A stretch of 64,000 nucleotides of DNA from Cladosporium sp. IMV 00045 (GCA_001931905.2 MSJI02000118.1:62001-126000); one strand, 5' to 3'. Shown: positions 42,985 to 54,147, numbered from the stretch's first letter. Translations and numbers: made by a program. Notes: generated by a model from the letters alone, not told the origin.

Positions 42985-45489
42985 ATGGATCATCTCCCGA
43001 AGCCCCTCGATGGGGCGAAGATAGATGTCAGAGCCTACGCCGTGCGTACGGAGTATGAGCCAGAGCTGTTCTTCTCTCTGCCGGGCACCAACAAACTGGA
43101 CTTCCGCAAACTTGTAACGCAAGGGTACCCGGAAGATCGCAACGGGTTGAAAAAGAAGAAAGAATTTCTCCAAGAGTGGTTGTTCTTTGCGCTCTTGGCC
43201 CAATGCTTGGATCGAAGGATTCTTTTGGAAGACTTCAAGCTCAACAACAACAACTGGCTAACTACGGAGAAACTTGGTCAATTTTTGAAGGAGTGGGCAA
43301 CGACCCACCAGGTTGGCACAGAGTCAGCGCATGACGATGTGGAAAAAATGCGAAGGTACCGGGCTAGGTGGGCGTTGGCTGAGGCGCGGCGATACGTCGA
43401 GAGCCACTGTTCGATGAAGCCAGCGGAGCAAAGCGGCGGTGGCGGTTCACTATATCGTCGTCGATCGAGTGGCAGAACGGCGATCGCACTGGAAGACAAG
43501 GAAGATCTCGAAGACCTCTATTTGTCCTTTGCAATCCTTGGGGAAACATTACAACGGACTGGAGTTCTCTCTGAGGATCAGGAAGAGCCCTGGTATGATA
43601 TCGTGTTCGACGATAAGACCTGGGGATACAGCTTTCACAACTTCAAGACCCTGTTGAAGCACAATCCGTGTCGTGCTGAAGTCCGTCGGCTGGAGTCCAC
43701 CTTCAGCGGGGTCCTTGCAACGTACTGTGCGAGTACAATGAAACGGCCCGAACACAACAAGCGTCCATCGGATTTGATGGACCACGCCGGGTGCACTGCT
43801 GCAAAATGCATATCTCACAATTTGAGCAACAATCTCGATTCGAAGCACTTCTCTCGTTTCTGTACCTAATCCCAGTCTCGCCTGTGCGACAGGGTGGAAG
43901 TGGAAAAAGCAAGGCTTGACAAAATCATTGGTAAGAAACAGATTCCTCTCCTCACATTCGAAAAAGGAAGGCTACAAGTAAAGGGCTATGACCTTGAGAA
44001 CGGCAATATTGTCTTTGGTGCTTTGTCTCATCGGTGGAACGATAATATACTTGTTTCCGAACAGGAGTCCTACATTCCTGGCGTCAAGCCGGCGTATATC
44101 TGTCAACTGAAAGCACTCCAGAGCGCATTCGATGAAGTCGTTCAGAAAACACATGGAGGCTCCCAGCATGAACATATCCCTTTCTGGGTAGACTCTTTGT
44201 GCACACCGGAGATCCCAGCAGATGAGATGTCTTGGTCCATCAGCCAGACAAGACACATCTACAAGAAAGCGACGACGGTGTTGGTGTGGGACCGGGGCCT
44301 CTTGGAGACCACCAAAGATGACCACGAAGGCGACATCGCTTTGAACATGCGTATTCGAGCTAGTCATTGGGCTCAGCGTATGTGGACTTTGCTGGAAACT
44401 GTCGTCTCAAGCGACTTCGCCATCGCATTCGACAACGGCTTTGTCAGCCTGAACCAGCTCAAGAAGGCTCGTGATAGAGCAAAGCAAGACGATGGCGACA
44501 AGTACCACTACGTCTGGAGACTAGGACAGCCCTTCAGTCCGGCTATCGAGGAGCTTCGGTTGTCGCTTACGTCGCCCGCATCGCCCAGAGCCTCGCCACC
44601 ACGGTACCATCGCATCGCTTGTTTGTGGAGAGCAGTGCAATTCCGCCTCGTGTCTGATCAGAAAGACGAAACCATCATCCTTGCCAACGTCTTGGACCTT
44701 GATGCGGCACGTCTATTGGAGGTCACAGACCAGTCCGCAGACCAAGTGGCGGAAAGAATGATCGAGTTTCTAGACATGCTTGACTCTACTCCAGGCCTCG
44801 GAATACCGCCCGGGATCATTTTTCTCCCAGGCCCTCCGCTACGAGACGTGAAAGACACCGACAGAAAAGGCTACGGATGGGCTCCCAAATCCTGGCTGAG
44901 CAAGCGGCCACAACAAGAAGCCAACCCATTGATCGAGAATGTTTTCGACTCATTCATCGGAAAGCATGGCCTGTTCGTGACCTATCCCGGTGTGCTTCTA
45001 CATTGCTCTGGAGATTCCATCAAGCTCTTTAAAGAGTTTTCCGTACCACTCGACGAGAACCTTCTGCGATGGTACCACGTGACCATGGAATCCGATGACA
45101 CCTCCGTGTCTGAGCCTGACAACGACGCAAAGTTCGATGCTGGCAATAGCTCAACATCACAGCCGCAGACGGGCGAGTTGCACCCCAACGTTGACAAGTT
45201 CATGAAGCCGCAGCTAGGGCTCATCTTGAGCACCACCAAGTTCGACAAGATTGGAGAGAAAGAGAAGCTCGGTCTGCTCGTTAGGGTGAAGGGCAAGCTG
45301 GGCCGTGGCAAGGCGCTCTGGGTGTCGAGGATTGGCCGCGTCTGGGTTCGTCTGGAAATGGATCGCGACGCAATGAATGATTGCGTGAAGATGATGAGGG
45401 ATAGAGAGCACGATGTGTTTGTTGGCGAACCGTTGCCAGAAGAGCAACTATGGTGTGTTGATGGGGACGATGGAGGTACGTCACGGTAA
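42985..45489 (+). CDS. HET-domain (heterokaryon incompatibility-like) protein with an in-frame TAA
   Basis: Resembles large fungal HET-domain proteins, which act in allorecognition and programmed cell death. The ATG at 42985 opens 294 codons to a TAA at 43867-43869; the same frame then stays open for 539 codons to 45489. The two parts join naturally, and the stop falls in a conserved Cys/His stretch (GCTAAKC before, QSRLCDRVEV after) just ahead of the family's KKQIPLLTFEKG. The HET core follows: VFGALSHRWND, IPFWVDSLCTP, YKKATTVLVWDRGL and RIRASHWAQRMWTLLETV. A variable C-terminal half of about 300 residues has no known domain. An alternative is an intron at 43791-43892 (GTGCAC donor, CTAAT branch), which would remove the stop in frame but also the conserved Cys/His stretch. 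So either a recent pseudogene, a readthrough gene or odd splicing. Confidence 0.72.
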
Positions 45490-45729
45490 GGTGAGGCATT
45501 CTCTTGCTTTCTTTGATTTTTGATTCCTGATTTTTGTATGGAGTTGTGATGCTGTGATATATTTGGTTCGCGAAGCAAAGTTTCAAGTCTTTTCTTGTTC
45601 ATTCTTCTTGCTTCCTTACAAGTAGGAGCGAGACGCTGATAGCACAGTATGATAGCGAGTGATAGCATGAAATATTGGCATTCCAGCAGAGACAAGAGAA
45701 AAGGAAACGTCGAAACCATTGCCATCAAT

Positions 45730-48617
45730 TTAGCCGGACCGTCTCTCGGCAAGACTCTCCCTCGCGCTGCGGATAGGAGTCATCATAATGTCAAAGCCTC
45801 CGCGAAACCTCCTCCGGCGCCGCACCGTCGCTGTCTCACCAGCAGACCCGAACTTGACACTTTTCATGTACAAATGACCATGTTCGTCCTGCAATTTCCA
45901 AGAAGCGCAAAACTGCTTTCTGTCTGATGCCCCACCACAGCTTCCAGCAAGCTCTTCACTAGGTGGGCTGTTGATGGCTAGTACGAAGAGGTTGCTAGGC
46001 TCGCTCACGTCGGCATACCAGCCGCGGTGTGCTGCAAAGTAGGCGAGCGCTACCAGATTGAGCAGGAACACTGCAGCCAGAATAGCAATGAAAGCATGCT
46101 GATATTTGGCTGTACCTCCTGAAGCATACTCCTGGGCTTCAACGGAAGCATTGAAGTATTGATAATTACCCGGATCCATGATATTGTCTGGCGAAGTGTA
46201 GTTCTGCAAGAGTCAACTCCATGAAGAGCATGTACTCGACAGCTATGTTACTTACCCAAGTCTCAATAACGAACGGTGCATCTCTGGCAGACATAAAAAG
46301 AGTACAGCCTGCCATCACGGCGAGGGCTTCAGCGATGGAAGGTAACATTGGGTCCAGAGAAGGAGATGTGCCCGCAGCCGGCTGTTTCGGGACAAGTTGA
46401 TTGAGAGCAAGACTGTTGCTGCCGTTCGTTCTAAGAGCGGCAGAATTCAATGCGAGACCTAGGAGAAGGTATTGTCAGCTAGACGTTCTGCGCTCAGGAG
46501 GGGATTTTGCGAACTTTTGAGCCATTCCTCAGCAACATTAGACCAGTCTCTAATGAGTGTTGCATTCCCGTCTGTGGCGTTGGTGACGCTATGTATGTAC
46601 GCTAACTTGTCGTTCGGATCTTCGCAAACCACCGACATGGCTGCGCCGCTGCTGGACGCGTTGTACCAAGTCGAACAGTGCGGTGTAAGATTGACTGTGA
46701 GCTGACAAAGGGGATAAATGAATCCACCGTCTTGACCCTGAAACGTTGAATTACCGAGCAAGTATGTTGCTTCTCGGCCATATATTGGCGCTTTTAGTGT
46801 GCCGTTTATGAGGGTATTGTGCCCCAACGGTAGCTTCGGAAAAACAGGTGGCCATTTGAACTCACCATAATCTTCCCCCCATTTGAAGAGTTTGTCAAGA
46901 GGCGTACCGCCCAAGTATGGGTCGTAGGGGAAGGTACCGTTTGTCCACACAATTGGCGCCAAGTGTTTTGCCGATAGCATTGCGCAAAGAACATGAACAG
47001 CTGGAGAAGGTACCGATGCATGCACACGATAGACACCCTGACCATCAAGATCTGCAGGCTGCAAGATCTCATTGATGGGATCAATAGCCGCGCTTGCCAC
47101 ACCAACATGTGGCATGGCCATCGAAACATTGATAACGACGAATCCGTAGTCATCGTAGAGCTTGCTCATGTTGTTGAATTCCTGTTCGATCCATGCTCCA
47201 GTGATCGTGGTGTTGTCGTTCATTATGGCGAAGGCGTTCGGACGAGTTTGAAGATCTTGAGCGCCATTGCCACTTTTCGACAGATCGCTCCAGGTACTAA
47301 GATACGCATAATAGTTGTGAAAGCCCATGGCGGCATGTTCCAGCTGTAAGCAGGTGGTCCCTCCATCCTTATCGGCGTACATCTCCGACTGCCAGGCAAT
47401 CGGAGTCTTGCATTCCTGCTTGAGGTAGACAGGGTTTGCAAAAGATGTTTTGACAAGGCCTTGTAAATCAGCGTTCTGGATGATGATTTGGACATTATTA
47501 GCCTTGAATACATACCTTTCATTGGTGTGGTTCTCGGTTTTGTAAACTTGAGTTGCGGCTGTACAACGGCATTTGCGGCCGTCACATAGAGCGTCGCCAG
47601 CACCGCGGAAAGAAGCGACAACATACCCAGTACTGTAAACCCAGCATAACGCACGCTTTCCCAGTGCGTGAACACTGTTCCGGGCTGTAGAATCCATGAC
47701 CGCATGCCAATCTCTGCCAGTGTGATACCGTTGGTAGCTTTGCCATCATGAGCTTTGCGGGCGAGAGCTTGCCCAAGCAATGCGATAATGACAGCTACAA
47801 AGCTAAGTTCGATGGTTTTGGCAAAGAATGTCGTGATGATAGTGGCGCCAGAGATGGTCAGACGACCCTGAGTTCTGATGTACGGCCCGTAGCCTGGTCC
47901 ATGTATCGCTATGACTACGAAGATCGCGGACATGACTGTGCCGTATATCGCTAATGCGAAGAAAGCGAGAGAAATCACGGCGAATCGTGTCTGCTTGATT
48001 TCTGTAGCGCTGTTGCAGTGGTGTTCGGGAGCAAATGTGTCATTTCCGGAATTCGCAGGAAGTAGGGCACTTCCTGAGCTCGCGTAGCCCGAAGGTTGGC
48101 TGGAAGAATGCAAAGAGGCATGAGAATGCTTCGCCGAGATTTTGGCAGGATCATCTGCGTCAACAACCTCGCTGTGCGGACTATCGTGTTGGGTGCTGCC
48201 CGACATGCCACCAGTAAGAGGCGAAGACATCGGAGGTCTTACTCCCCGAGACGTGGATTGATACGGCACCGTTGTAACATTGCCGGTGCTGTCGTACGCT
48301 TGAACGGGTTGCGTGATGGTGAATTCGGCTCTGAAAAGTGGCTGGGAGCTCGAAATGCCCAAACCTCTGCCCGCTGTCGGATGTTCTGGTGTCTGGATTC
48401 GTTCATGATGGTTCACATCTGCTTGTTCACGTTCGTGCTCGTCCAAAAATGAGACGAATGGTACTTTTGCATACCCAGTCCGGTGTTTGACTGCGGGCGC
48501 TCTCCCTTGGGATTGCTGGAACGAAGCAGCTTGGGATGGTTGTTCATCCTGGTGATAAGATGAAGAAGGCTCGCCCTGCAAGAGCTGGCGCTGTTCTTCG
48601 TCATGGGTCGAAGCCAT
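45730..48617 (-). CDS. Large fungal multi-span membrane protein of unknown function
   Basis: I recognise the type (long Ser-rich cytosolic head, a few membrane spans, large outer loop) but not a function. Four exons: 48617-47516, 47459-46515, 46458-46256 and 46203-45730, with introns of 52-56 nt, give 907 aa. The ATG at 48617 (MASTHDEEQRQLL) is chosen; an upstream extension lacks an ATG. Residues 1-220 are hydrophilic and rich in Ser, Gln and Pro. Three hydrophobic segments follow (FAVISLAFFALAIYGTVM, ATIITTFFAKTIELSFVAVI, SVRYAGFTVLGMLSLLSAVL). The large loop of about 400 residues has many N-glycosylation sequons (NGTF, NGTL, NSTF, NASS, NATD) and Cys, so it is probably outside the cell. A last span lies near the C-terminus (HAFIAILAAVFLLNLVAL), then a basic cytosolic tail. 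The second donor (GTTCGC) is the weakest junction. Confidence 0.83.
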
Positions 48618-49682
48618 GGCAGATGCACGTAGAAATTGTGTTCCAACCACGGGATGCTAGTTTAAACACAGAATTGGGCAACAGGATGCGAGTTTGAAGC
48701 TCTTGTCCGATGATCCCGGCACGAAGATGAGGAAATGCGCGGTGGGCGACGATCGTATAGCAGAAACATACCATCTGTAAGGCTGTGATCCCCGAGCCTC
48801 CTTTTAGAAAGTTCACGGATGGAAACTTGTCATCAACTAAGGCTGTCGAGATTGCGTGTCTCGACTTTGTGGTGGTGGTGCTTCTGGCGCATTAATGGAG
48901 CTACTTCAGAACCACACATCGTCGCAGCCTATTACATGGCCGTATGAACGCCACAGCACGAGACCGGTGTCGATGATGTTCAGAGTAGCAGTGTAGTCAG
49001 ACGGGCGACCGAGAGCGACTGCCTTCTTCGCTTCGAGTAACTCGGATCAGCCGAAAGATAGCGAACGGTGGTGTAGTAGTGAAGAGCTCAAAGGCATGCA
49101 AGCTGCAGAAGCTAAGCGAACAAGTATCAAAGTACTCAAGCGCGCAACATCATCCACACACCCATCAACCAATTCGACTCTTCGAAGCTGTTTTGAACCG
49201 ATAGTACGACGACTCGTCAACTGCTCGATGATCATGTGTAAGTACATGCTGCTGCATTATGCAGCTTCTGCAAGCAGAAGCTTGCTGCCAAGGTCGTTCT
49301 CACACGCAATAAGCTAAACGTGTGTGCCCGGTGACCTCGTGAGTGCTCGTGAGTTCGTACGCGGGCGTCTGTCTTATGTTAGCGCTCATGAAAACATGGG
49401 GCTCAGCGCCGAAGCGCCTGGTACCAACATCGCATCGCCTGTAAACGGTGTCCTGCGCTCAAAAAGCGAGGCTGGATGACCAACATGTATAGCTGATCCG
49501 CACTGATCGGTGCGAGCATTAGTATGAGATGTTAGCAGATGTATTCAGCCTCGTTGACATCATGTCCGGAGAGGCTCAGCCTGATCGATGTACGCAAGAT
49601 AGAGACTGTATCGAAGTCGCTGCCGCCCCCGTCAGCGGCATGGTAGAATGCTGCGGCTGATGTGTGTGATTTATTGCTGTGT
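48618..49682. other. Intergenic 1.1 kb
   Basis: Promoter of the multi-span protein gene and 3' flank of the hydrolase gene (both minus). No gene or repeat recognised. Confidence 0.5.
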
Positions 49683-50885
49683 CTATTCTTCTACAAGAAA
49701 TTTGCTTGTACCACGGCTTGCTTCAAATATGTTCATCGTCGCCAGAGTGACGATAGGAGCACCCATCACAACGTCATGAAGGCCGTATTTGAGGAGGTAT
49801 TCCGAGATCGTGCCGTGCTGTGTATGCCAGTGTGCCACATGTCCTGCAGCACCAAGAGCTTGCCTTTCTGTCAGCTTCCAGGCATGTACTTCGTCCTGTG
49901 CGACCCCCGTTGGGCTTGTTGCGTTGACTGCTTGCCAGAAAAGTGCCGGAGTATGATCGAAGGGAATGTCGTAGTCGTCCTCGGCATGTATGAGCGTGAT
50001 GCCATATTTGTGCGAGTTCGCCTCGTTGCAGCGTACATAGTTCGCAATTCGCGTTTTTGTAGACCAGTGTTCCCTGATGTGAGAGCTGAGGAAATTAAAA
50101 AGTATCGGGTATTGAGCGACTGGCGACAATACTGGAACTGTCCCGGCTATCTTGTAGGTTGTCACAAGCGTAAGAACATCCTCGAATGGCGCGATCATGA
50201 TGTGTCCCGAGAATATTACAGGATCTTCCTTCGAAGCATAGTACTCAGCCACAGCCATATTTACGGCTGTGCCAAGGGATTGTCCGAATAGCAGTATTCG
50301 TGAAGGGGGAACTCCGGCTACATTGACGGCCCATTCGACAACTGCTATGGCATCCTGGACGAGACCAGTTTCACTGGGGGTGCTAGGACTGTTGCCGAAG
50401 CCCCGGTAATCGAAAGTCAAGACATGTATCTTTTCAGGATCGCCAGCTGAGAGAGCTCGATAATTGGGGATTCGGTATCCCGAACCCATGTTACCACCAG
50501 CACCATGGAAATGTATAACAAGCAGTGCTTCGGGATCGCCACGAAGTAGTTTAAAACCAGCATTAGAGGTGTAGTCGGCTGCAAGTCCTGGGGCTTCCTT
50601 AGTCAATTCGGCCATATGATTCCGATAGAGACCGATGGGTAGGATGTGCCAGGCATGCAACGGTGTGCCGTCCGCCGAATGGATGTGGAACGGTGTCACT
50701 TGTCCACGCAAGAAGCCAAACATTTCAGGAACGTTCAAGTCTTTGCTGCCTGTCATCTGGAACGCATGTAGATAAACGGCATGAGTTTGGACGAATCCGG
50801 TCGTGAGGGCTCCAAGTAAACAAGCGTAAAGTGCAGCTATCAACGCTGCAAAAACGAGAACCAGCTTCAACACGAACAAAATCAT
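49683..50885 (-). CDS. Alpha/beta hydrolase, ABHD12/Bem46-like, membrane-anchored
   Basis: A serine hydrolase of the alpha/beta fold, ABHD12-like branch (lysophospholipid or monoacylglycerol lipases in animals; Bem46-type proteins in fungi). Single exon of 400 aa from the ATG at 50885; the frame continues upstream to 51044 but without an ATG. The N-terminus is a signal-anchor (MILFVLKLVLVFAALIAALY). Motifs are the oxyanion strand VIHFHGAGGNMGSGYR, then TFDYRGFGNSPS, the nucleophile elbow LLFGQSLGTAV (GxSxG), the acid in LIHAEDDYDIP, and a candidate catalytic His in AAGHVAHW or DEVHAW. The motif order and spacing are normal for the family. Substrate is unknown. A possible small 5' exon with an ATG at 50961 cannot be excluded. 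Confidence 0.9.
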   Translation of the reverse strand: MILFVLKLVLVFAALIAALYACLLGALTTGFVQTHAVYLHAFQMTGSKDLNVPEMFGFLRGQVTPFHIHSADGTPLHAWHILPIGLYRNHMAELTKEAPGLAADYTSNAGFKLLRGDPEALLVIHFHGAGGNMGSGYRIPNYRALSAGDPEKIHVLTFDYRGFGNSPSTPSETGLVQDAIAVVEWAVNVAGVPPSRILLFGQSLGTAVNMAVAEYYASKEDPVIFSGHIMIAPFEDVLTLVTTYKIAGTVPVLSPVAQYPILFNFLSSHIREHWSTKTRIANYVRCNEANSHKYGITLIHAEDDYDIPFDHTPALFWQAVNATSPTGVAQDEVHAWKLTERQALGAAGHVAHWHTQHGTISEYLLKYGLHDVVMGAPIVTLATMNIFEASRGTSKFLVEE

Positions 50886-51312
50886 GATGTCGATGTATCT
50901 GAAACAAGACACAGGTTGAAGAAAGAAAGGAGAATTGTTGCTCTCCGTCTGAAGTGGACATGTTGTTGGCGATGACGGGACGCCCCGCCTACGCGAATCC
51001 ACCTTCGGCCCAAGCGCGCAAGAACCAGGATTGGCGAAATGCACCTAATAATAAAAGACTTAAAATTATGTTTGTATCCCAATCAGCCGTCTCAGGGCCA
51101 GTCGAATCAGGTCGAGGCGCTTCTTGCTTTCAAGCGTTTAACAACAGGTAGTTGAGAGCTCCAGCAAACATGTCCTGCGTTCGCCGTTTCATCAACAAGA
51201 GGCGTCGACGCCCTCTTCAGTGTTTCTTGATGCGTATTTGAATGCCAATCTGTACGACTTCTTGAGGTAATCTTTTGCTGAACATGCGTATATCGAAAAT
51301 TCATATCTGACC
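50886..51312. promoter_or_regulatory. Divergent promoter region, 430 bp
   Basis: Separates the minus-strand hydrolase from the plus-strand membrane protein. The minus frame of the hydrolase runs on upstream without an ATG, so this could include a 5' UTR intron. No site recognised. Confidence 0.45.
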
Positions 51313-52548
51313 ATGGGCGTCATACCACTCCTTAATGACAGCATCCCTACTTCCACTGAAGAGTCTCAACTGGTCGGATGGACCCCCGAAGTGCGAGGTC
51401 GAGGAACATGGTCACTCATTGTTTCAAGTCTCACAACTACGTTCCTTTGTACCTGGGTAGTCATACACCCTCGAATCGACAGTCGAGTACGCTTCCGGAT
51501 TCTACACAAGATCGCTCTGTTGATCAAAACAATCATCGCGCCGGAATTCATCGCGGTGGAAGCCGCGCAAGAGTGGACACAAGCAAGAAGAATTGCTCGC
51601 AATTGCTCGCAATACACAAATGGCGAGTTCAGACTTGTCCATGCATTCTACATTGGCATGCTCGGAGTCAGATACCGCGTACCACCCGACGCAAAATCCA
51701 TGAACCATGGACGTACGAAAGTGCTCTGGCTGACTCAATTCGTTTGGCTGCTTCAGAATGGTCACATCCACTGGAACAACATCTCCGATTGGGGTCTTTC
51801 AGAAGATCTCATCAGCGATAAGAGTAACGCCGATTCCATGACAAAGCTCATCGCACTAGCTGGCGTAGCGAAGTTCTGCTTCGACTGCATACAGCGTGTG
51901 TATCATGAATTACCAGTGGCCCCGCTCGAGTCCATGACATTGGGCTACATCCCGCTATTTGCGTTATCCTACTTTTTCTGGTGGCTGAAGCCAAAGGATA
52001 TCGATACGCCTTCCATAATCGATCTTCCTTTCATGCTTGATTCGGATCTTGAGGAGTTCGATGATCTTGCCTTGACCGATGCTTTCGACCATGAAGGAAT
52101 GGCACACCAAGGATCACTCTCGGAAGTATGGCGTCTCATGCCACGAGATTTCGAAAGACAAGCGATTCGACAAGAAGCCATGGATTTGCAAAATTCGCGT
52201 TTCGGACAAGGCAGACTCCTCGCTCACTGGGATCCCGAGATGTATCACTCCAAGCTATGGCCGGTGACTTGTCTCTTTGGAATTTCTTTTGGCGCTCTTC
52301 ATCTTGCTTCTTGGGACGTCGTGTTCCCCACTATCCTAGAGCTCTGGATTTGGCGTGTGTCTGCAATCATCTCTATGGTTGCGATGCTGGTGTTCATGCA
52401 GTTCGAGAAGGTGGTTCTTCGCTGGCGGGATCCCGTTACGATAATATGCCTCTTGTCGGCAGGACTCTATTTGCTGAGCCGGGTCGGAGCAGTGGTGGAA
52501 GCCTTCACATCTCTCAGGGGCTCGGAGCCTGCGATATATGACACTTAG
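51313..52548 (+). CDS. Conserved fungal integral membrane protein of unknown function
   Basis: Single exon, 411 aa, ATG at 51313. Near the N-terminus is RGTWSLIVSSLTTTFLCTWVVIHPRI (quoted in parts: RGTWSLIVSS, TTTFLCTWVVIHP), the hallmark of a widespread family of uncharacterised ascomycete membrane proteins. Then come a soluble stretch with EFRLVHAFYIGMLGVRYR, a hydrophobic segment at LGYIPLFALSYFFWWLKP, an acidic region (DLEEFDDLALTDAFD), and three or so hydrophobic segments at the C-terminal end (CLFGISFGALHLASW, WRVSAIISMVAMLVFM, IICLLSAGLYLLSRVG). The topology resembles relatives. Function is not known. A 10-bp direct repeat (ATTGCTCGCA) at 51592-51611 lengthens a short coding stretch. 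Confidence 0.82.
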   Translation: MGVIPLLNDSIPTSTEESQLVGWTPEVRGRGTWSLIVSSLTTTFLCTWVVIHPRIDSRVRFRILHKIALLIKTIIAPEFIAVEAAQEWTQARRIARNCSQYTNGEFRLVHAFYIGMLGVRYRVPPDAKSMNHGRTKVLWLTQFVWLLQNGHIHWNNISDWGLSEDLISDKSNADSMTKLIALAGVAKFCFDCIQRVYHELPVAPLESMTLGYIPLFALSYFFWWLKPKDIDTPSIIDLPFMLDSDLEEFDDLALTDAFDHEGMAHQGSLSEVWRLMPRDFERQAIRQEAMDLQNSRFGQGRLLAHWDPEMYHSKLWPVTCLFGISFGALHLASWDVVFPTILELWIWRVSAIISMVAMLVFMQFEKVVLRWRDPVTIICLLSAGLYLLSRVGAVVEAFTSLRGSEPAIYDT

Positions 52549-52707
52549 ACTTTGGTGCTCCTTTTTCTGTATCATAGCGGTTCGTTTGTTGCGTATTCCA
52601 GTGGCGTGACGTTTCGTGTTGTACGGTTCGAATATCCCAAGCTCTGTATTTCGCTTTTTGCGCTTGATGTGTAAATCGAGGCTTGCTCGAAGAATGCATT
52701 GCATATT
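52549..52707. other. Convergent spacer
   Basis: Short space between the membrane-protein stop and the stop of the GGQ protein. Nothing recognised. Confidence 0.5.
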
Positions 52708-53313
52708 TCAAGGAATCTTGTCCGATTTCGAAGCCTCTTTCCCTTCTTTCGACTCGGACAAGACCTCATTCGCAGAGTCGACATCCTCGTAGCTCTCCAC
52801 GTCCGCATCGGAATTTCCAGCACCAGCCGCAGCAGCCTTCTCCTCTGCGAGTCTCTTGTACTTCCTCTTTGTCTTCTTAATTGCGCTTGCTTTCTTCACC
52901 TTTGCTCTCTCCGTCTTGATAGCCGTGCGACTCTCATCTCCCTTCTCGAGCTCGTCGAGTTTCTCTCCAAGCATCAGACGGGCGAACTTTCGATTCTGCT
53001 CGCGACTGCGCGTATGTTGACTTTTCACCACGATCCCCGTGGCCAGATGTTTCAATTGCACTGCGCAGGAAGTTTTGTTGATCTTTTGTCCGCCGGGTCC
53101 GGTTCCTCGAAGGAAGCTCTCGGTGATTTCATCGTCGGTGATCTTGCGTCGAGGTGGGAGTGCTTTTTCGAGGGCTGGAGTCGATGAAGTGAAAGCACGT
53201 GTTGCCCATTGATAGTTGTGTTGAACAGCCGTTCTGAGGCCAGCCCATCGCGCGAGCATCATCGCCACATAGACATTGCATTCAACAGCTTTAAGTGAAG
53301 TCGACATTAACAT
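52708..53313 (-). CDS. Mitochondrial RF-1-domain (GGQ) peptidyl-tRNA hydrolase, C12orf65/Rso55-like
   Basis: A small class-I release-factor-like protein without codon-recognition domains, as in the rescue factors that free stalled mitochondrial ribosomes. Single exon, 201 aa, ATG at 53313 (a second in-frame Met is at codon 3). The N-terminal ~45 residues are rich in Arg, Ala and Ser without acid runs, a likely mitochondrial presequence. The catalytic loop is RGTGPGGQKINKTSCAVQL (GGQ), followed by IVVKSQHTRSREQNRKFA, both diagnostic. The C-terminus is a strongly basic helix (KVKKASAIKKTKRKYKRLAEE), as in factors that enter the ribosome's mRNA channel, and then an acidic Ser-rich tail. The HemK/Mtq1-like enzyme at 2108-3298 could in principle modify such a GGQ; that link is inference. 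Confidence 0.93.
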   Translation of the reverse strand: MLMSTSLKAVECNVYVAMMLARWAGLRTAVQHNYQWATRAFTSSTPALEKALPPRRKITDDEITESFLRGTGPGGQKINKTSCAVQLKHLATGIVVKSQHTRSREQNRKFARLMLGEKLDELEKGDESRTAIKTERAKVKKASAIKKTKRKYKRLAEEKAAAAGAGNSDADVESYEDVDSANEVLSESKEGKEASKSDKIP

Positions 53314-53588
53314 AGCGGAGATGAAACCAAGGTTTGATGCACTAGTGCAAATGGTGCAATCTTAACCCGCAGAGACCCTTGCCGCGCGTTGACGCCTAGA
53401 AAACGAGATCGAGGAGGCAGATAGTTAACGACCTCATTACTTTCAACCTGCGATACTGAACATCCCATACGACAATCCGCATATTCACGCCGCAGTGCCT
53501 CGAAGACGCAATACATAATCAACACCAACATCTACACCGAATCACTCACAACCCGGGACATCCGCCCAGCGCATCCAAGACCGCAAAC
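53314..53588. promoter_or_regulatory. Divergent promoter region, 275 bp
   Basis: Compact divergent promoter between the GGQ protein (minus) and the ssSPT-like protein (plus). No factor site recognised. Confidence 0.45.
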
Positions 53589-54147
53589 ATGGTCTTCTCC
53601 GACCACGCGACTCTCACCTACACCCTCGTGGGCCTCTTCTCGGTCTCAGCCGTGGCATATCTCCTCTCTCAGCCTACAGACTTCGCCAAATGGGTGCAAA
53701 AGAAGAAATACCAGTACGAAGTGACCTTCTCACTGTACATGCTCACGCCCACCGAGAAGTTCGTCTTCAGTATGTGCCTCCTCCTATTCCTACACCCTCC
53801 AGAAACCAACGAAAGGAAAAGAAAGCCTTCTCAACGAACAGCAGCAAGCTAACATATTTATCCTCACAGACTCCGTCCTCTTCCTCTTCGTCTCCATGCT
53901 CGGCATAGCAGCAGCGCTCTACCTGCCCGACCACGTGGCCATCATTGCGCGCCGCTCTTTCTACTACTGGGCAGGCGACGCCTCGCTGGGAAACACTTCT
54001 ATGAAAGCCGCGGATACGATTTGGCAGACTGCCGCGAAGGCCACGGACGCCGTGGTGGAGGCCGTGAATGGCTTCTCCGGCGGTGCCGCTTCGGCTAGCG
54101 TGCAGGAGGCGGCGCAAAGTATTGTGCAGGAGGTGCCTGCGCAATGA
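53589..54147 (+). CDS. Small subunit of serine palmitoyltransferase (ssSPT-like)
   Basis: The small ER-membrane activator of serine palmitoyltransferase, the first enzyme of sphingolipid synthesis. Exons 53589-53769 and 53870-54147, with a 100-nt intron (GTATGT to CAG), give 152 aa. The diagnostic stretch is KKKYQYEVTFSLYMLTPTE, then KFVFNSVLFLFVSMLGIAA and YLPDHV. This matches the family pattern of an aromatic YQYEVTxxLYML motif, Glu-Lys, and a hydrophobic helix closing with Leu-Pro-x-His. The intron splits the Asn codon in FNSV, and splicing restores it. An extra N-terminal hydrophobic segment (LVGLFSVSAVAYLLS) precedes the core. The C-terminal ~70 residues are Ala-rich and amphipathic (AADTIWQTAAKATDAVVEAV), longer than in animal ssSPT. 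Residue-level function is by family analogy. Confidence 0.85.

Noticed and set aside
43791..43892. Possible 102-nt intron removing the HET-gene TAA
   Set aside because: It keeps frame and has a CTAAT branch, but the GTGCAC donor is poor and it would delete the conserved Cys/His stretch, so it is kept only as an alternative.
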